DNA from: an uncultured Bacteroidales bacterium
GTDB taxonomy: Bacteria; Bacteroidota; Bacteroidia; Bacteroidales; Bacteroidaceae
Assembly (NCBI GenBank): GCA_902787555.1
Contig: CADAGO010000025.1
Location: forward strand, 1 to 64,000
Direction: 5' to 3'
Length of the DNA: 64,000 bases
A program made the position numbers and the translations under genes. The notes under the pieces were generated by a model. The model did not search any database. It had not been told where the DNA came from and saw only the letters and a list, made by a program, of their open reading frames with translations. The stretch's first letter is position 1, and every line of letters starts with the position of its first letter. Below are positions 36,400-45,857 of the stretch, one piece after another.

Positions 36400-37242
36400 T
36401 CATTCCCTCTCCCCTACCCTGAGTTCGAGCAGGTCTTCGTACGAGCCATTAAACACATTCACATCGACTTCACCCTTGATGCCGTCCACATGACCGCGGT
36501 CGGAGTGTTGCCAAAATGTCCAAGGACCCTTATAACGCAGATGCTCAACATAATAATGGGCTATCCAGAAGGGATAACGGTCGAATTCGGGTGTGTTAAG
36601 GTAATCCCTGCGGAAAGTGTACGAGGTATATAATATAGGTGTGGCACCATAGTGCTGCTCTACATAATCCATCCAACGGATGACATTCTTACGCAACTGG
36701 GCTTCTGTCAAGTCACCTCTTGTTTCTACATCGAGTATAGGGGCGATATCATCAGGATCGAGCTGAACAATCCTACAATAGTGCTTTGCCTGCTTCACGG
36801 GGTCGGAACCAGGAGAAAAGAAATGATAGGCACCTCGCAGGAACCCGTTCCCACGGGCGTGATAAAAATTGTGGTTGAAATTCTCGTCAATGAGATTGAC
36901 TCCCTCTGTCGCTTTGATGAAAATGAAACGGATGGGCACTCCTCCTAATTCTGCGTTTCGCAAGCAGTCCCAATCTACGTCTTCCTGATAGTGACTGATA
37001 TCGATGCCCCGCACGTCACCTTCCGGATAGACAATCTCTCCATACTTAGCATTGATATTGAATGCCTTATCGACAACAAGTTTCCCGACAAAGAACAGCA
37101 GAATCATCGCAACGACAGCAAGGACAATCCAGACAACATGAAGCAAAGGGGAAGAATTGTGCTTCTTCCCCTTTTTCGCCTTTCGTCTTGCTGTCGACTT
37201 AGTGGCTACAGGCCGTTTTGATAACGTCTTAGCTGTTGCCAT
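36400..37242 (-). CDS. Glycoside hydrolase family 25 (lysozyme-like) membrane-anchored protein
   Basis: The protein has 280 residues. A basic cytoplasmic head (about 1-30, KSTARRKAKKGKKH) is followed by one membrane helix (HVVWIVLAVVAMILLFFVG) and an outside GH25 domain: GIDISHYQEDVDW, FIFIKATEG, FNHNFYHARG, GAYHFFSPGSDP, PILDVETRGD with the catalytic D-x-E, and WTFWQHSDRG. It should cut peptidoglycan between MurNAc and GlcNAc. The signal-anchor form is common for this family in Bacteroidota. Confidence 0.93.
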   Translation of the reverse strand: MATAKTLSKRPVATKSTARRKAKKGKKHNSSPLLHVVWIVLAVVAMILLFFVGKLVVDKAFNINAKYGEIVYPEGDVRGIDISHYQEDVDWDCLRNAELGGVPIRFIFIKATEGVNLIDENFNHNFYHARGNGFLRGAYHFFSPGSDPVKQAKHYCRIVQLDPDDIAPILDVETRGDLTEAQLRKNVIRWMDYVEQHYGATPILYTSYTFRRDYLNTPEFDRYPFWIAHYYVEHLRYKGPWTFWQHSDRGHVDGIKGEVDVNVFNGSYEDLLELRVGERE

Positions 37243-37281
37243 ATTTTATTCTCCCCCCTTCCGGGGAGAGATAGAGGGATG

Positions 37282-38916
37282 CTATTGATGTTCCAACTGA
37301 AGCGTCTTTGTAGGCTGGTCGCACACCTCTGTCGGTCCCCAATACTGAATTGGGCCAGGATATACATAAGCCGTCTGCTTTGCCCACTCTGCACGCTTAG
37401 ATGCGAAGAACTTGAATGGAGCACCATCGAGTTCAACCAGAGCCTTGCGGATTACTGGCTTCATCTTACCGTTACGTTTCTCCATGTTCATCATCATCGT
37501 GATAGGCACACCACCTGCAATCCATTCAGCAGCAGGAGCTGTGGTGTTGCGGACAACTGACATATAGCCAGTCTTGCCGTTTGCAATCAGACGAGATGCA
37601 TTGTAACCAAGTGAGTAGCAGTAGTCAGCATCGTAGTTAGATGGTGCAGCACAACGGCCTTCGTAACCGAAGAAGTGGTGCTGAGTGCCGAACTTGCCAA
37701 CATACTTGCCTTCCTTTGCCCACTGTTCCAACTTCACAGCTACCATTGCTGACAGCAGTTTCTCTGTCTCGATGAGCGATACCTGTACGTTTCCGTGTGG
37801 GTCGCGGTCGAGTGCCAACTGACGTGCCACGCTGGTTGGGAGTGAGTTGAACACATCAAGGTTTTCCTTGGAGATGTGTGTCTTCACGAAGTCAATCTGC
37901 TCGCTACGTCCCAGGTTCTTGGCTGCTGGAGTAGCCAGGATATCGTTCAACTGAGCGATCAGTTTCTTAATAGCCGGAATGAACTCAATCAGTCCTTCAG
38001 GAATGAGTACAGTACCAAAGTTGTTTCCTTCAGCAGCACGGTCGGCTACAGCCTGTGCGATGTATGTCACTACATCGTCGAGACTCATATTCTTTTCCTC
38101 TACCTCTTCGCTAATCAGGCAGACGTTTGGCTGACACTGCAGGGCACATTCAAGAGCAATGTGAGAAGCAGAACGACCCATCAGCTTGATGAAGTGCCAG
38201 TACTTACGTGCAGAGTTACAGTCGCGCTGAATGTTACCTATCAACTCGCTGTAAGTCTTACAAGCTGTATCGAAACCGAATGAAGTCTCGATCTGCTCGT
38301 TCTTCAGGTCACCGTCGATGGTCTTAGGGCAACCTATCACCTGCACACCATACTTCTTGGCAGCATAGTACTCTGCAAGCACACATGCATTCGTGTTAGA
38401 GTCGTCACCACCGATGATCACGAGCGCCTTGATGCCCAGTTCGCGAAGAATCTGAATACCCTTCTCAAACTGGTCAACTTCCTCAAGTTTGGTACGTCCC
38501 GAACCGATGATGTCGAAACCACCTGTGTTGCGGTACTCGTCCATAATCTCAGGAGTAATCTCCATGTATTTGTGATCTACCAGGCCTCCAGGACCGAGGA
38601 TGAATCCGTAGAGCTTATTAGCAGGATTGAGTGACTTGACACCATCAAACAGACCAGAGATGACGTTGTGACCACCAGGAGCCTGACCACCACTGAGGAT
38701 GATACCGACATTGAATGGTTCGAGCTGTTTCTGTTCACCTGGAACGAACTCGATAACAGGCATTCCGTAAGTATTGGGGAACAATGCCTTGATTTCTTCC
38801 TGATCACCAACCGACTGAGTCGGTTTGCCTTCTTTCGCAACCACAGGACCTAAGAGAGCCTTAGGCAGTTTGGGCTGGTAGGCAGCACGTGCAATTTGTA
38901 ATGCGCTTTTTTCCAT
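37282..38916 (-). CDS. Diphosphate--fructose-6-phosphate 1-phosphotransferase
   Basis: The protein has 544 residues, the long beta-clade PPi-phosphofructokinase. VIIGGDDSNTNACVLAEYY near 170 carries the GGDDS motif that marks PPi rather than ATP use, and GCPKTIDGDLKNE and GRSASHIALECALQ follow as expected. It phosphorylates fructose 6-phosphate reversibly in glycolysis. Length and C-terminus are complete. A -7 element (TAATTTTG) is 48 bases upstream. Confidence 0.96.
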   Translation of the reverse strand: MEKSALQIARAAYQPKLPKALLGPVVAKEGKPTQSVGDQEEIKALFPNTYGMPVIEFVPGEQKQLEPFNVGIILSGGQAPGGHNVISGLFDGVKSLNPANKLYGFILGPGGLVDHKYMEITPEIMDEYRNTGGFDIIGSGRTKLEEVDQFEKGIQILRELGIKALVIIGGDDSNTNACVLAEYYAAKKYGVQVIGCPKTIDGDLKNEQIETSFGFDTACKTYSELIGNIQRDCNSARKYWHFIKLMGRSASHIALECALQCQPNVCLISEEVEEKNMSLDDVVTYIAQAVADRAAEGNNFGTVLIPEGLIEFIPAIKKLIAQLNDILATPAAKNLGRSEQIDFVKTHISKENLDVFNSLPTSVARQLALDRDPHGNVQVSLIETEKLLSAMVAVKLEQWAKEGKYVGKFGTQHHFFGYEGRCAAPSNYDADYCYSLGYNASRLIANGKTGYMSVVRNTTAPAAEWIAGGVPITMMMNMEKRNGKMKPVIRKALVELDGAPFKFFASKRAEWAKQTAYVYPGPIQYWGPTEVCDQPTKTLQLEHQ

Positions 38917-38964
38917 AATGAATTAAAATGTGATATTTTATGCTTAGTTTCACCAAATTTCCTG

Positions 38965-38972
38965 CAAAATTA
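38965..38972 (-). promoter_or_regulatory. -7 element for the PPi-phosphofructokinase gene
   Basis: TAATTTTG on the minus strand, 48 bases ahead of the start. Confidence 0.5.
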
Positions 38973-39015
38973 CAAAAAAATGTTCAATATCCAATGTTCA
39001 ATGTTCATTTTTTTG

Positions 39016-39023
39016 TAATTTTG
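39016..39023 (+). promoter_or_regulatory. -7 element for the 87-residue protein gene
   Basis: TAATTTTG preceded by a T tract, 61 bases ahead of the start. Confidence 0.5.
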
Positions 39024-39084
39024 TACTCGTAAATACATAAACAATTAAACTATTAAGCAATTAACCCTATAAACTCAACAAGTT

Positions 39085-39348
39085 ATGGCAAAGAAAAGAA
39101 TCATCAAGAAGAGTTTGCACTACATCATGAGCGACCTGTTCACAGCTACACTCATTTCCCTGGCCGACAAGAAAAGCGACCCCGAGAAAGTAGCAGAACT
39201 GCAAGAAAAGATTCTAAAGGTATACGAAGACTTCAACAGTCGTCTTAGCAACTACGAGCGCAAGAATGCGAAAGCCTTCTTCAAACAATATAAGGAGGAG
39301 GTGAACAAGGAAATAGCCGACATTATCGCTGCCATCGAAAATGTTTAG
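39085..39348 (+). CDS. Small helical protein of unknown function
   Basis: The protein has 87 residues, predicted all helical: AKKRIIKKSLHYIMSDLFTAT, then DPEKVAELQEKILKVYEDFNSRL, then KAFFKQYKEEVNKEIADIIAAI. No membrane segment or catalytic motif is seen. It looks like a conserved short Bacteroidales protein but I do not recognise a named family. It has its own promoter element and a terminator right after the stop. Confidence 0.75.
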   Translation: MAKKRIIKKSLHYIMSDLFTATLISLADKKSDPEKVAELQEKILKVYEDFNSRLSNYERKNAKAFFKQYKEEVNKEIADIIAAIENV

Positions 39349-39355
39349 CATACAA

Positions 39356-39384
39356 AAGCGCAGGTCTTCCCGACCTGCGTTTGC
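39356..39384 (+). terminator. Terminator after the 87-residue protein gene
   Basis: Stem CGCAGGTC / GACCTGCG with a 5-base loop, A-rich before and T-rich after. Confidence 0.8.
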
Positions 39385-39403
39385 TACTTATTTCTTTTTT
39401 TCG

Positions 39404-39411
39404 TATCTTTG
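39404..39411 (+). promoter_or_regulatory. -7 element for prfA
   Basis: TATCTTTG followed by CAGTC, 18 bases ahead of the prfA start. Confidence 0.65.
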
Positions 39412-39429
39412 CAGTCAAATTAAATCATA

Positions 39430-40539
39430 ATGGCAGAAAGCAACATATTAGAGAAATTAGAAGGACTGGTCAGTCGGTTTGAGGAGATATCGACCCTCAT
39501 CACCGACCCAAACGTGATTGGTGACCAGAAACGATACGTGAAACTCACCAAGGAATACAAGGACCTGAGTGAGATTATGAAGGCACGAAAGGAGTACATC
39601 AACTGTCTGCAGAATGCAGAAGAGGCACGTGAGATGATCTCTGCCGAAGATGATCCTGAAATGAAGGAAATGGCACGCGAGGAACTAGCAACAGCCGAGC
39701 GCCGCATCCCTGAGCTGGAGGAGGAAATCAAACTGCTCCTGGTGCCTGCCGACCCAGAGGACGGCAAGAATGTGGTAATGGAAATCCGTGGAGGTACAGG
39801 TGGCGATGAAGCGGCTCTGTTTGCTGGCGACCTATTCCGCATGTACTCAAAGTATTGCGAAATGAAAGGATGGAAAGTAACCATCAGCAGTTTCTCGGAA
39901 GGTGCATCAGGTGGCTACAAGGAAATCATCTTCAATGTGACAGGCGAAGGGGTATATGGTATTCTGAAATACGAATCGGGCGTACACCGCGTACAGCGTG
40001 TACCTGTGACAGAGACACAAGGGCGTGTACACACCAGCGCAGCTACTGTAGCCGTTCTGCCTGAAGCAGAACCGTTTGATGTGGAAATCAACGAAGGTGC
40101 CATCAAGTGGGACACATTCCGCAGTCAGGGCGCAGGTGGTCAGAACGTAAACAAGGTGGAATCGGGAGTTCGTGCCCGCTATATGTGGAAGAACCCCAAT
40201 ACGGGTATCGAGGAGGAAATCCTTGTCGAATGTACTGAGACACGCGACCAACCCAAGAACAAGGAACGTGCGTTGGCCCGTCTGCGTACATTTATTTACG
40301 ACCGCGAACATCAGAAATATATTGACGACATAGCCAGCCGACGCAAGACGATGGTAAGTACAGGCGACCGTTCGGCGAAGATCCGCACCTACAACTATCC
40401 GCAAGGACGAATCACCGACCATCGCATCAACTACACCATCTACAACCTTGCTGCGTTTATGGATGGGGACATACAGGACTGTATCGACCACCTGATCGTA
40501 GCAGAGAATGCTGAGAGGCTGAAAGATGCAGAATTGTAG
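39430..40539 (+). CDS. prfA: Peptide chain release factor 1
   Basis: The protein has 369 residues. The helical N-terminal domain is followed by the PCRF domain (EIRGGTGGDEAALFAGDLFRMY) and the RF-1 domain with the GGQ motif in FRSQGAGGQNVNKVES, which triggers peptide release. Codon recognition uses the PVT motif, seen in RVPVTETQGRVHTSAATVAV, so this is RF1 (UAG/UAA) rather than RF2. The symporter gene starts three bases after its stop. Confidence 0.96.
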   Translation: MAESNILEKLEGLVSRFEEISTLITDPNVIGDQKRYVKLTKEYKDLSEIMKARKEYINCLQNAEEAREMISAEDDPEMKEMAREELATAERRIPELEEEIKLLLVPADPEDGKNVVMEIRGGTGGDEAALFAGDLFRMYSKYCEMKGWKVTISSFSEGASGGYKEIIFNVTGEGVYGILKYESGVHRVQRVPVTETQGRVHTSAATVAVLPEAEPFDVEINEGAIKWDTFRSQGAGGQNVNKVESGVRARYMWKNPNTGIEEEILVECTETRDQPKNKERALARLRTFIYDREHQKYIDDIASRRKTMVSTGDRSAKIRTYNYPQGRITDHRINYTIYNLAAFMDGDIQDCIDHLIVAENAERLKDAEL

Positions 40540-40542
40540 GGT

Positions 40543-41901
40543 ATGAATGATATCATTACGACACTGAACGACTTCATGTGGGGATGGCCCATGATCATCC
40601 TGTTGCTAGGCACCCACATCTACCTCACTTTCCGTCTGAAGGTTCCACAGCGGAAGTTGTGGACTGCTATCAAGTTGTCTGTAGGAAAGGACAAAAATTC
40701 GAGTGGCGATGTAAGTCAGTTTGGTGCATTGGCCACCTCACTTGCTGCCACCATCGGAACAGGTAACATCATCGGTGTGGCAACAGCTATCTCGCTAGGA
40801 GGTCCTGGTGCGGTATTGTGGTGTTGGCTCACTGGTGTGTTCGGCATCGCAACAAAGTATGCAGAGGGACTGCTTGCCATCAAGTATCGCACAAAGAATG
40901 CGGAAGGAAAGATGATTGGCGGTCCGATGTATGCGTTGGAGCGAGGTCTGGGTATGAAATGGCTGGCTGTGGTGTTCTGCATCTTTACTGCCATCGCTGC
41001 ATTCGGCATTGGAAATACCGTTCAGGCAAATGCAATCTCTGAGAACCTAAGTCTGGTATGCAAAGACTTCGCCGACCCTATGACCAGCAAGATGATCACT
41101 GGATTCATCGTTGCTGCAGTAGTAGGATTTGTCATCATAGGTGGAGTACGCAGCATTGCCAACTGGTGTACCCGTCTAGTACCGTTGATGGCACTACTCT
41201 ACGTACTGGGTTGCCTTTACATCCTCATCGTAAACCATCAGTACATCATTCAAGCGCTTCAGTTGATTATCAGTGAGGCATTCTCGCTGAAAGCATTCGG
41301 TGGAGGTACAGCAGGAACAGTCATCATGATGGCTGCACGCTATGGTATTGCCCGAGGTTTGTTTTCCAACGAATCAGGTATGGGATCAGCCCCTATCGTC
41401 GCAGCAGCTGCACAAACCAAGAATCCTGTTCGGCAGGCATTGGTATCGTCAACAGGCACGTTTTGGGATACGGTCATCATCTGTGCAATCACGGGAATGG
41501 TGGTTGTGACTAGCATCATTGCCTACCCTGAAATCAGTCAGGACGACGGAGGTATGCTGACGAAGAAGGCGTTCGGCATGATTCCCTATGTGGGCACTCC
41601 CATCCTAACGTTCGGCATCATCACCTTTGCATTTTCTACAATACTTGGCTGGAGCTACTACGGTGAACGGGCTGTGGAATATTTAGGCGGCCGACGCGCT
41701 GTGTTCTGCTATCGTGTGCTGTGGATTCTCCTCGTGTTGGTGGGGTCTGTGCTCAGCCTCGACCTAGTGTGGAATATCTCCGACCTAATGAATGCCATGA
41801 TGGCGATTCCAAATCTTATCGCACTATTGCTACTCTCAGGCGTGATTGCACGTGATACAAATTACTATTTGTGGGAAAAGCATTTGGATGAGGAGAGTTA
41901 G
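40543..41901 (+). CDS. Alanine/glycine:cation symporter (AGCS family)
   Basis: The protein has 452 residues with about ten membrane helices. GALATSLAATIGTGNIIGVATAI near residues 62-86 is the family signature, and the conserved GGPGAVLWCW, GGPMYALERGLG and FSNESGMGSAPIVAAAA segments follow. It takes up alanine or glycine with sodium across the inner membrane. Its place between prfA and an antiporter is tight (3 and 28 bases) but gives no extra functional hint. Confidence 0.94.
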   Translation: MNDIITTLNDFMWGWPMIILLLGTHIYLTFRLKVPQRKLWTAIKLSVGKDKNSSGDVSQFGALATSLAATIGTGNIIGVATAISLGGPGAVLWCWLTGVFGIATKYAEGLLAIKYRTKNAEGKMIGGPMYALERGLGMKWLAVVFCIFTAIAAFGIGNTVQANAISENLSLVCKDFADPMTSKMITGFIVAAVVGFVIIGGVRSIANWCTRLVPLMALLYVLGCLYILIVNHQYIIQALQLIISEAFSLKAFGGGTAGTVIMMAARYGIARGLFSNESGMGSAPIVAAAAQTKNPVRQALVSSTGTFWDTVIICAITGMVVVTSIIAYPEISQDDGGMLTKKAFGMIPYVGTPILTFGIITFAFSTILGWSYYGERAVEYLGGRRAVFCYRVLWILLVLVGSVLSLDLVWNISDLMNAMMAIPNLIALLLLSGVIARDTNYYLWEKHLDEES

Positions 41902-41929
41902 AATTAAGAATTTAAGGAAATAGGGAAAT

Positions 41930-44197
41930 ATGATTCACGACCTATGTATCATTATGCTGACTGCTGGTATCACCAGTTTGCTGTTTAAGTTCTTTAAGCA
42001 GCCTGTGGTGTTAGGCTATATTGTTGCAGGTATGTTTGCCGGACCTTACTTGTGCGGGCAGTCATGGATTGACAACACGGAAAGCGTTGACATGTGGGGC
42101 GAGATAGGTGTGCTGTTCCTGTTGTTTGCAATGGGACTGGAGTTCAGCTTTAAGAAACTGCTGCAGATGGGCAGTACTGCCCTGATTGCTGCAGGCACGG
42201 TGGTGGTAGGCATGATGTCGGTCGGATTCCTCTTAGGGCGTATCATGGGTTGGGACGAAATCAACTCACTCTTCCTGGGTGGTATGCTCTGTATGTCGAG
42301 TACCACGATTGTGTTCAAAGCCATTGAGGACATGAATCTCGGCACACACAAGTTTGCCAAAGTTGCATTTGGCATCCTCATCGTCGAAGACCTCTTTGCG
42401 GTAGTTCTGATGGTGCTACTTTCATCAATTGCCGTTGAGAAACAGTTTGCTGGTGCCCAACTGCTGATGGAAATAGGCAAACTCGTTGCCTATCTGGTAT
42501 TGTGGTTCGTAGTAGGAATTGCCATCATCCCCACTTTCCTCAAGAAATTCCGCCGTCTGCTCAACGATGAGACCCTCACCATCTTCGCTATCGGTATGTG
42601 TCTGGGTATGGTGTTGCTTGCTATGGATGCAGGCTTCAGTTCGGCTCTCGGTGCATTTGTCATGGGGTCGGTATTAGCAGAAACATTAGAGGCAGAACGC
42701 ATCGAGCATCTTGTACAACCGATAAAAAATGTATTTGGTGCCATCTTCTTCGTATCAGTCGGCATGATGATCAACCCAGAACTGCTGTTGCAATACTGGG
42801 TGCCTATCGTCATCATCACCCTGACCGTCATATTCGGACAAATCATCTTCGCCTCCTTGGGTACACTTCTCTCAGGCGAATCGCTGAAAGTCAGTCTGCA
42901 GACAGGTTTCACACTGGTACAGATTGGTGAGTTTGCTTTCATCATCGCAGACTTCGGACACTCATCAGGAGTGACAGATGACAGCCTCTACCCTATCGTG
43001 GTTGCAGTCAGCGTCATCACCACGTTCCTCACGCCATTCATCATGCGCATGTCTGGACCAGCAGAAACCTACCTCAACAATCATCTCAGTCCTGGCATCA
43101 AACTATTCATCGAAAACTACGCACAACGTAAGAGCACGGTCTCGTCGAATAGTGTATGGAAGACATATCTACGCAAGGTAGCAGTCACAATGCTCATATC
43201 GGGCATCATCACAGCATTTATCTATCTTATCTATTTCCAAACCATCTGTCCATTCATCCTATCAAAGTCCACATGGCTCGAGTCGTTCCTCAGTCCCGAT
43301 ACGGCAAAGCTGGTCATGAAGATTATCGCACTCGTCATCATCATTGGAGGAACCTCACCTTTTATATATAATATAGCAGCACGCCATCGTAATGCAAAGG
43401 AAGCACGTGCCTTGTGGAATTCAGGTAGCGGGCAGAAAGCATGGTTGGCAGGCCTGCTGTTATTACGCATTCTCATAGGAGTCGGAGTAGTATCGTACGC
43501 CATCGTACGTATCTTTACCCTCACATCAGGTATGCTCATCGGTATCTCTTTGCTGCTCATCGTCATCATCATCATGTCGAAGAGCGTCAAGAGCCGTTCA
43601 CGCGGTATGGAGGAACAGTTCAACAAGAACCTCACAGCCCGCGAGGTATCGGCCGACAAACGCCGTCCGGTCACCAAAGCCTTTGAAAGTTCGCTTCTAC
43701 CCTACGATATTCACATCTCCACTTTCATCCTGCCCACCGCATCGTCGTTCAGCGGCAAGACCCTCAGTCAGCTCAACATACGTAAGCACTCGGGGGTCAG
43801 CATCGTACGCATCATCCGTGGAGGCGTATTCACCAACATCCCAGGAGGAGGCAAACATATCTATCCAGGCGATCAGATTGTCGTAGCAGGAAGCGACGAA
43901 CAAATCGACAAGTTCAAACAGATGATTGACGGCAGCATCCTCAAGGAGAAGCCAGAGACACGCGTACACGTCACCCTCGAACACTTTACCCTCGAGGCAG
44001 GCAACCCACTTATCGGACGCTCTATCATCGAGTCAAACATACGCGATGAAGCCCATTGTATCGTTATGGGCATCAAGCGAGGTGAGGAATACCTTATGAA
44101 CCCCGAACCGCAAGAAGTGCTCGAACAAGACGACATCGTCATCGTGGCTGGTGAGACAGAACTTCTCAAACAGTTCGTCGATTCATTCAGCTCGTAG
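41930..44197 (+). CDS. CPA2 cation:proton antiporter with two TrkA-C-like domains
   Basis: The protein has 755 residues. The first 390 are a Na+/H+ exchanger (KefB-type) fold of 12 or so helices (LLFKFFKQPVVLGYIVAGM, GLEFSFKKLL, LCMSSTTIVFKAI, LGAFVMGSVLAET). A second hydrophobic section covers about 405-560. The C-terminal 170 residues form two TrkA-C-like regulatory domains (HISTFILPTASSF..., VTLEHFTLEAGNPL...), without the TrkA-N nucleotide-binding domain of Kef proteins. It probably moves K+ or Na+ against protons at the inner membrane. Confidence 0.9.
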   Translation: MIHDLCIIMLTAGITSLLFKFFKQPVVLGYIVAGMFAGPYLCGQSWIDNTESVDMWGEIGVLFLLFAMGLEFSFKKLLQMGSTALIAAGTVVVGMMSVGFLLGRIMGWDEINSLFLGGMLCMSSTTIVFKAIEDMNLGTHKFAKVAFGILIVEDLFAVVLMVLLSSIAVEKQFAGAQLLMEIGKLVAYLVLWFVVGIAIIPTFLKKFRRLLNDETLTIFAIGMCLGMVLLAMDAGFSSALGAFVMGSVLAETLEAERIEHLVQPIKNVFGAIFFVSVGMMINPELLLQYWVPIVIITLTVIFGQIIFASLGTLLSGESLKVSLQTGFTLVQIGEFAFIIADFGHSSGVTDDSLYPIVVAVSVITTFLTPFIMRMSGPAETYLNNHLSPGIKLFIENYAQRKSTVSSNSVWKTYLRKVAVTMLISGIITAFIYLIYFQTICPFILSKSTWLESFLSPDTAKLVMKIIALVIIIGGTSPFIYNIAARHRNAKEARALWNSGSGQKAWLAGLLLLRILIGVGVVSYAIVRIFTLTSGMLIGISLLLIVIIIMSKSVKSRSRGMEEQFNKNLTAREVSADKRRPVTKAFESSLLPYDIHISTFILPTASSFSGKTLSQLNIRKHSGVSIVRIIRGGVFTNIPGGGKHIYPGDQIVVAGSDEQIDKFKQMIDGSILKEKPETRVHVTLEHFTLEAGNPLIGRSIIESNIRDEAHCIVMGIKRGEEYLMNPEPQEVLEQDDIVIVAGETELLKQFVDSFSS

Positions 44198-44236
44198 CCC
44201 CAGAATCATTATCAATCACTAAATATCCCATTAACA

Positions 44237-45388
44237 ATGAGCAAGATTTTCGACATTATCAAGGCTCCAAAAGTCATCAAAGAACAAGCCGAGAACATCG
44301 GTGAAGTGGCAGAGGATGCTAAGTCGTTCAATATCAAGAAAATCATCGACGAAGCCCTCGAAAAGATTGGTCAGGTCAACATCATCATCGCAGGTAAGAC
44401 AGGTGTGGGAAAAAGCACACTCGTCAATGCTGTGTTTAAAGGAAACCTGGCAGAGACAGGCGTCGGAAAACCTGTCACCCAGACCATGAAAGAGTATTCA
44501 AAGGAAGGTGAACCCGTTCACATTTTCGACACCAAAGGATTTGAACTGGGCAATGCACTCACCATTCGTGAAGAACTCAAGTCAGAAATCGAGAAGCGCA
44601 AGAAGTTGGGTGACATGAAGAAGCAGATACACCTCGCATGGTTCTGCATCTCCAACGACGGAAAGCGCGTAGAAAAAGCCGAGATAGAGTTCATTAACGA
44701 CCTGGCCAAAGAAATACCTGTCGTAGTAGTACTCACCAAGACACTCGACACCTCCCTCGAGTTCTACAACATCGTGAAAGACGAATGTCGTGAAGCCACC
44801 AATGTCATCCGCGTACTCGCTCAGCCCTACGAGACCCCTATTGGTACCATCCCCGCAATGGGTCTTGAAGAACTGATCGACCACACCTACGAAATCGTGC
44901 CCGACATAGCCAAGGCTGCCCTTGCAGCCTCACAGAAAGTCAATGAGAGTATCACCAAGAAAGCGGTCGATAAAATCATCGCAGTCGCAGCGAGTAGTGC
45001 CGCGGCTATTGGGGCTACGCCCATTCCCTTCAGCGATGCGGTACTTCTGGCGCCTGTTCAAATCGGTATGATCGCCAGCATCTGCAAGGTAATGAAAGTA
45101 GACGCCGACCGTGCGTTTCTCACTACTATCATTACAAGTGCCGCAGGAGTATTAGGAGCAACTATTACAGGACGTACCGTCGTACGCGGACTCATCAAGT
45201 GCATACCAGGAGCAGGCACCGTCATAGGTGGCAGCATCAGCGCTGTCACAGCTTCACTGCTCACTACCGGCATGGGTTACGCCTTCTATAATGCAGTACG
45301 TACTGCACAAGGAAAAAGCATAGAGGACATCACAGCAAAAGATTTGGGAGAAGCCTTCAAGGAAGAACTGAAGAAAGTGAAGTTCTAA
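44237..45388 (+). CDS. GTPase with C-terminal DUF697 domain
   Basis: The protein has 383 residues. An Era-like G domain follows a short helical head: G1 AGKTGVGKSTLVNAVF near 53, G3 DTKGFE, and a G4-like VLTKTLD. The C-terminal half is DUF697 (VDKIIAVAASSAAAIGATPIPFSDAVLLAPVQ), with hydrophobic helices and glycine-rich GAGTVIGGSI. Such proteins (YcjF/YcjX relatives) associate with membranes, and their role is unclear. It ends in front of a bidirectional hairpin. Confidence 0.9.
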   Translation: MSKIFDIIKAPKVIKEQAENIGEVAEDAKSFNIKKIIDEALEKIGQVNIIIAGKTGVGKSTLVNAVFKGNLAETGVGKPVTQTMKEYSKEGEPVHIFDTKGFELGNALTIREELKSEIEKRKKLGDMKKQIHLAWFCISNDGKRVEKAEIEFINDLAKEIPVVVVLTKTLDTSLEFYNIVKDECREATNVIRVLAQPYETPIGTIPAMGLEELIDHTYEIVPDIAKAALAASQKVNESITKKAVDKIIAVAASSAAAIGATPIPFSDAVLLAPVQIGMIASICKVMKVDADRAFLTTIITSAAGVLGATITGRTVVRGLIKCIPGAGTVIGGSISAVTASLLTTGMGYAFYNAVRTAQGKSIEDITAKDLGEAFKEELKKVKF

Positions 45389-45397
45389 GAAACAACA

Positions 45398-45424
45398 ATG
45401 CCGAAGCACTGAGCTTCGGCATTT
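45398..45424. terminator. Bidirectional terminator between the GTPase and DUF5606 genes
   Basis: A 10-pair stem (ATGCCGAAGC / GCTTCGGCAT) with a 5-base loop between convergent genes. Confidence 0.8.
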
Positions 45425-45427
45425 ATA

Positions 45428-45856
45428 TTATTCTTTGTTTTCTTCTTCTTTCTGTTCGGGCAACTCGAAATCAGTGATGCCTGCACGCACAAGGATGTTG
45501 TACCATGCGATAACTTTACGCATATCGCTTACACGAACACGCTCTGTGTCATAGTTGGGGAGCACTTTCGCAAAGAAGGTGATAACTTCATCATTGTCAG
45601 CTTTCTTGTGGTTGATATCCACTTCTTTTCCTTCGTATTCTTTCTTGATTGAATCGAACACACGAACAAGGGGCGTGTCTTCCCCGTCGTCAGTATAGAT
45701 GGATATCTCTGCTACGGCTACGACACGATCGGATGCATAGGCTGGCATTCGTTTTTTTTGCTCGTCAAGGCTTTCCACGATGAGCATATTGGCGCCTCGA
45801 CTTACGAGGCGATAGAGTCCTGGCTTGCCAGAAATGGCTAATACTTCTTTAATCAT
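45428..45856 (-). CDS. DUF5606 family protein
   Basis: The protein has 142 residues. It begins IKEVLAISGKPGLYRLVSRGANMLIVESLD, the conserved head of DUF5606, a Bacteroidota family with an SH3-like N-terminal fold. The remainder is helical (YNILVRAGITDFEL) and the last residues are Glu/Lys rich. Function unknown. It follows coaE by one base and ends next to a hairpin, so it is the last gene of the nusB-yajC-YbbR-coaE operon. Confidence 0.92.
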   Translation of the reverse strand: MIKEVLAISGKPGLYRLVSRGANMLIVESLDEQKKRMPAYASDRVVAVAEISIYTDDGEDTPLVRVFDSIKKEYEGKEVDINHKKADNDEVITFFAKVLPNYDTERVRVSDMRKVIAWYNILVRAGITDFELPEQKEEENKE

Positions 45857-45857
45857 A

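Noticed and set aside
36221-36403. 60-codon minus-strand frame after the GH25 gene
   Set aside because: It runs through the 22-bp repeats and the orphan promoter element; composition is not protein-like.
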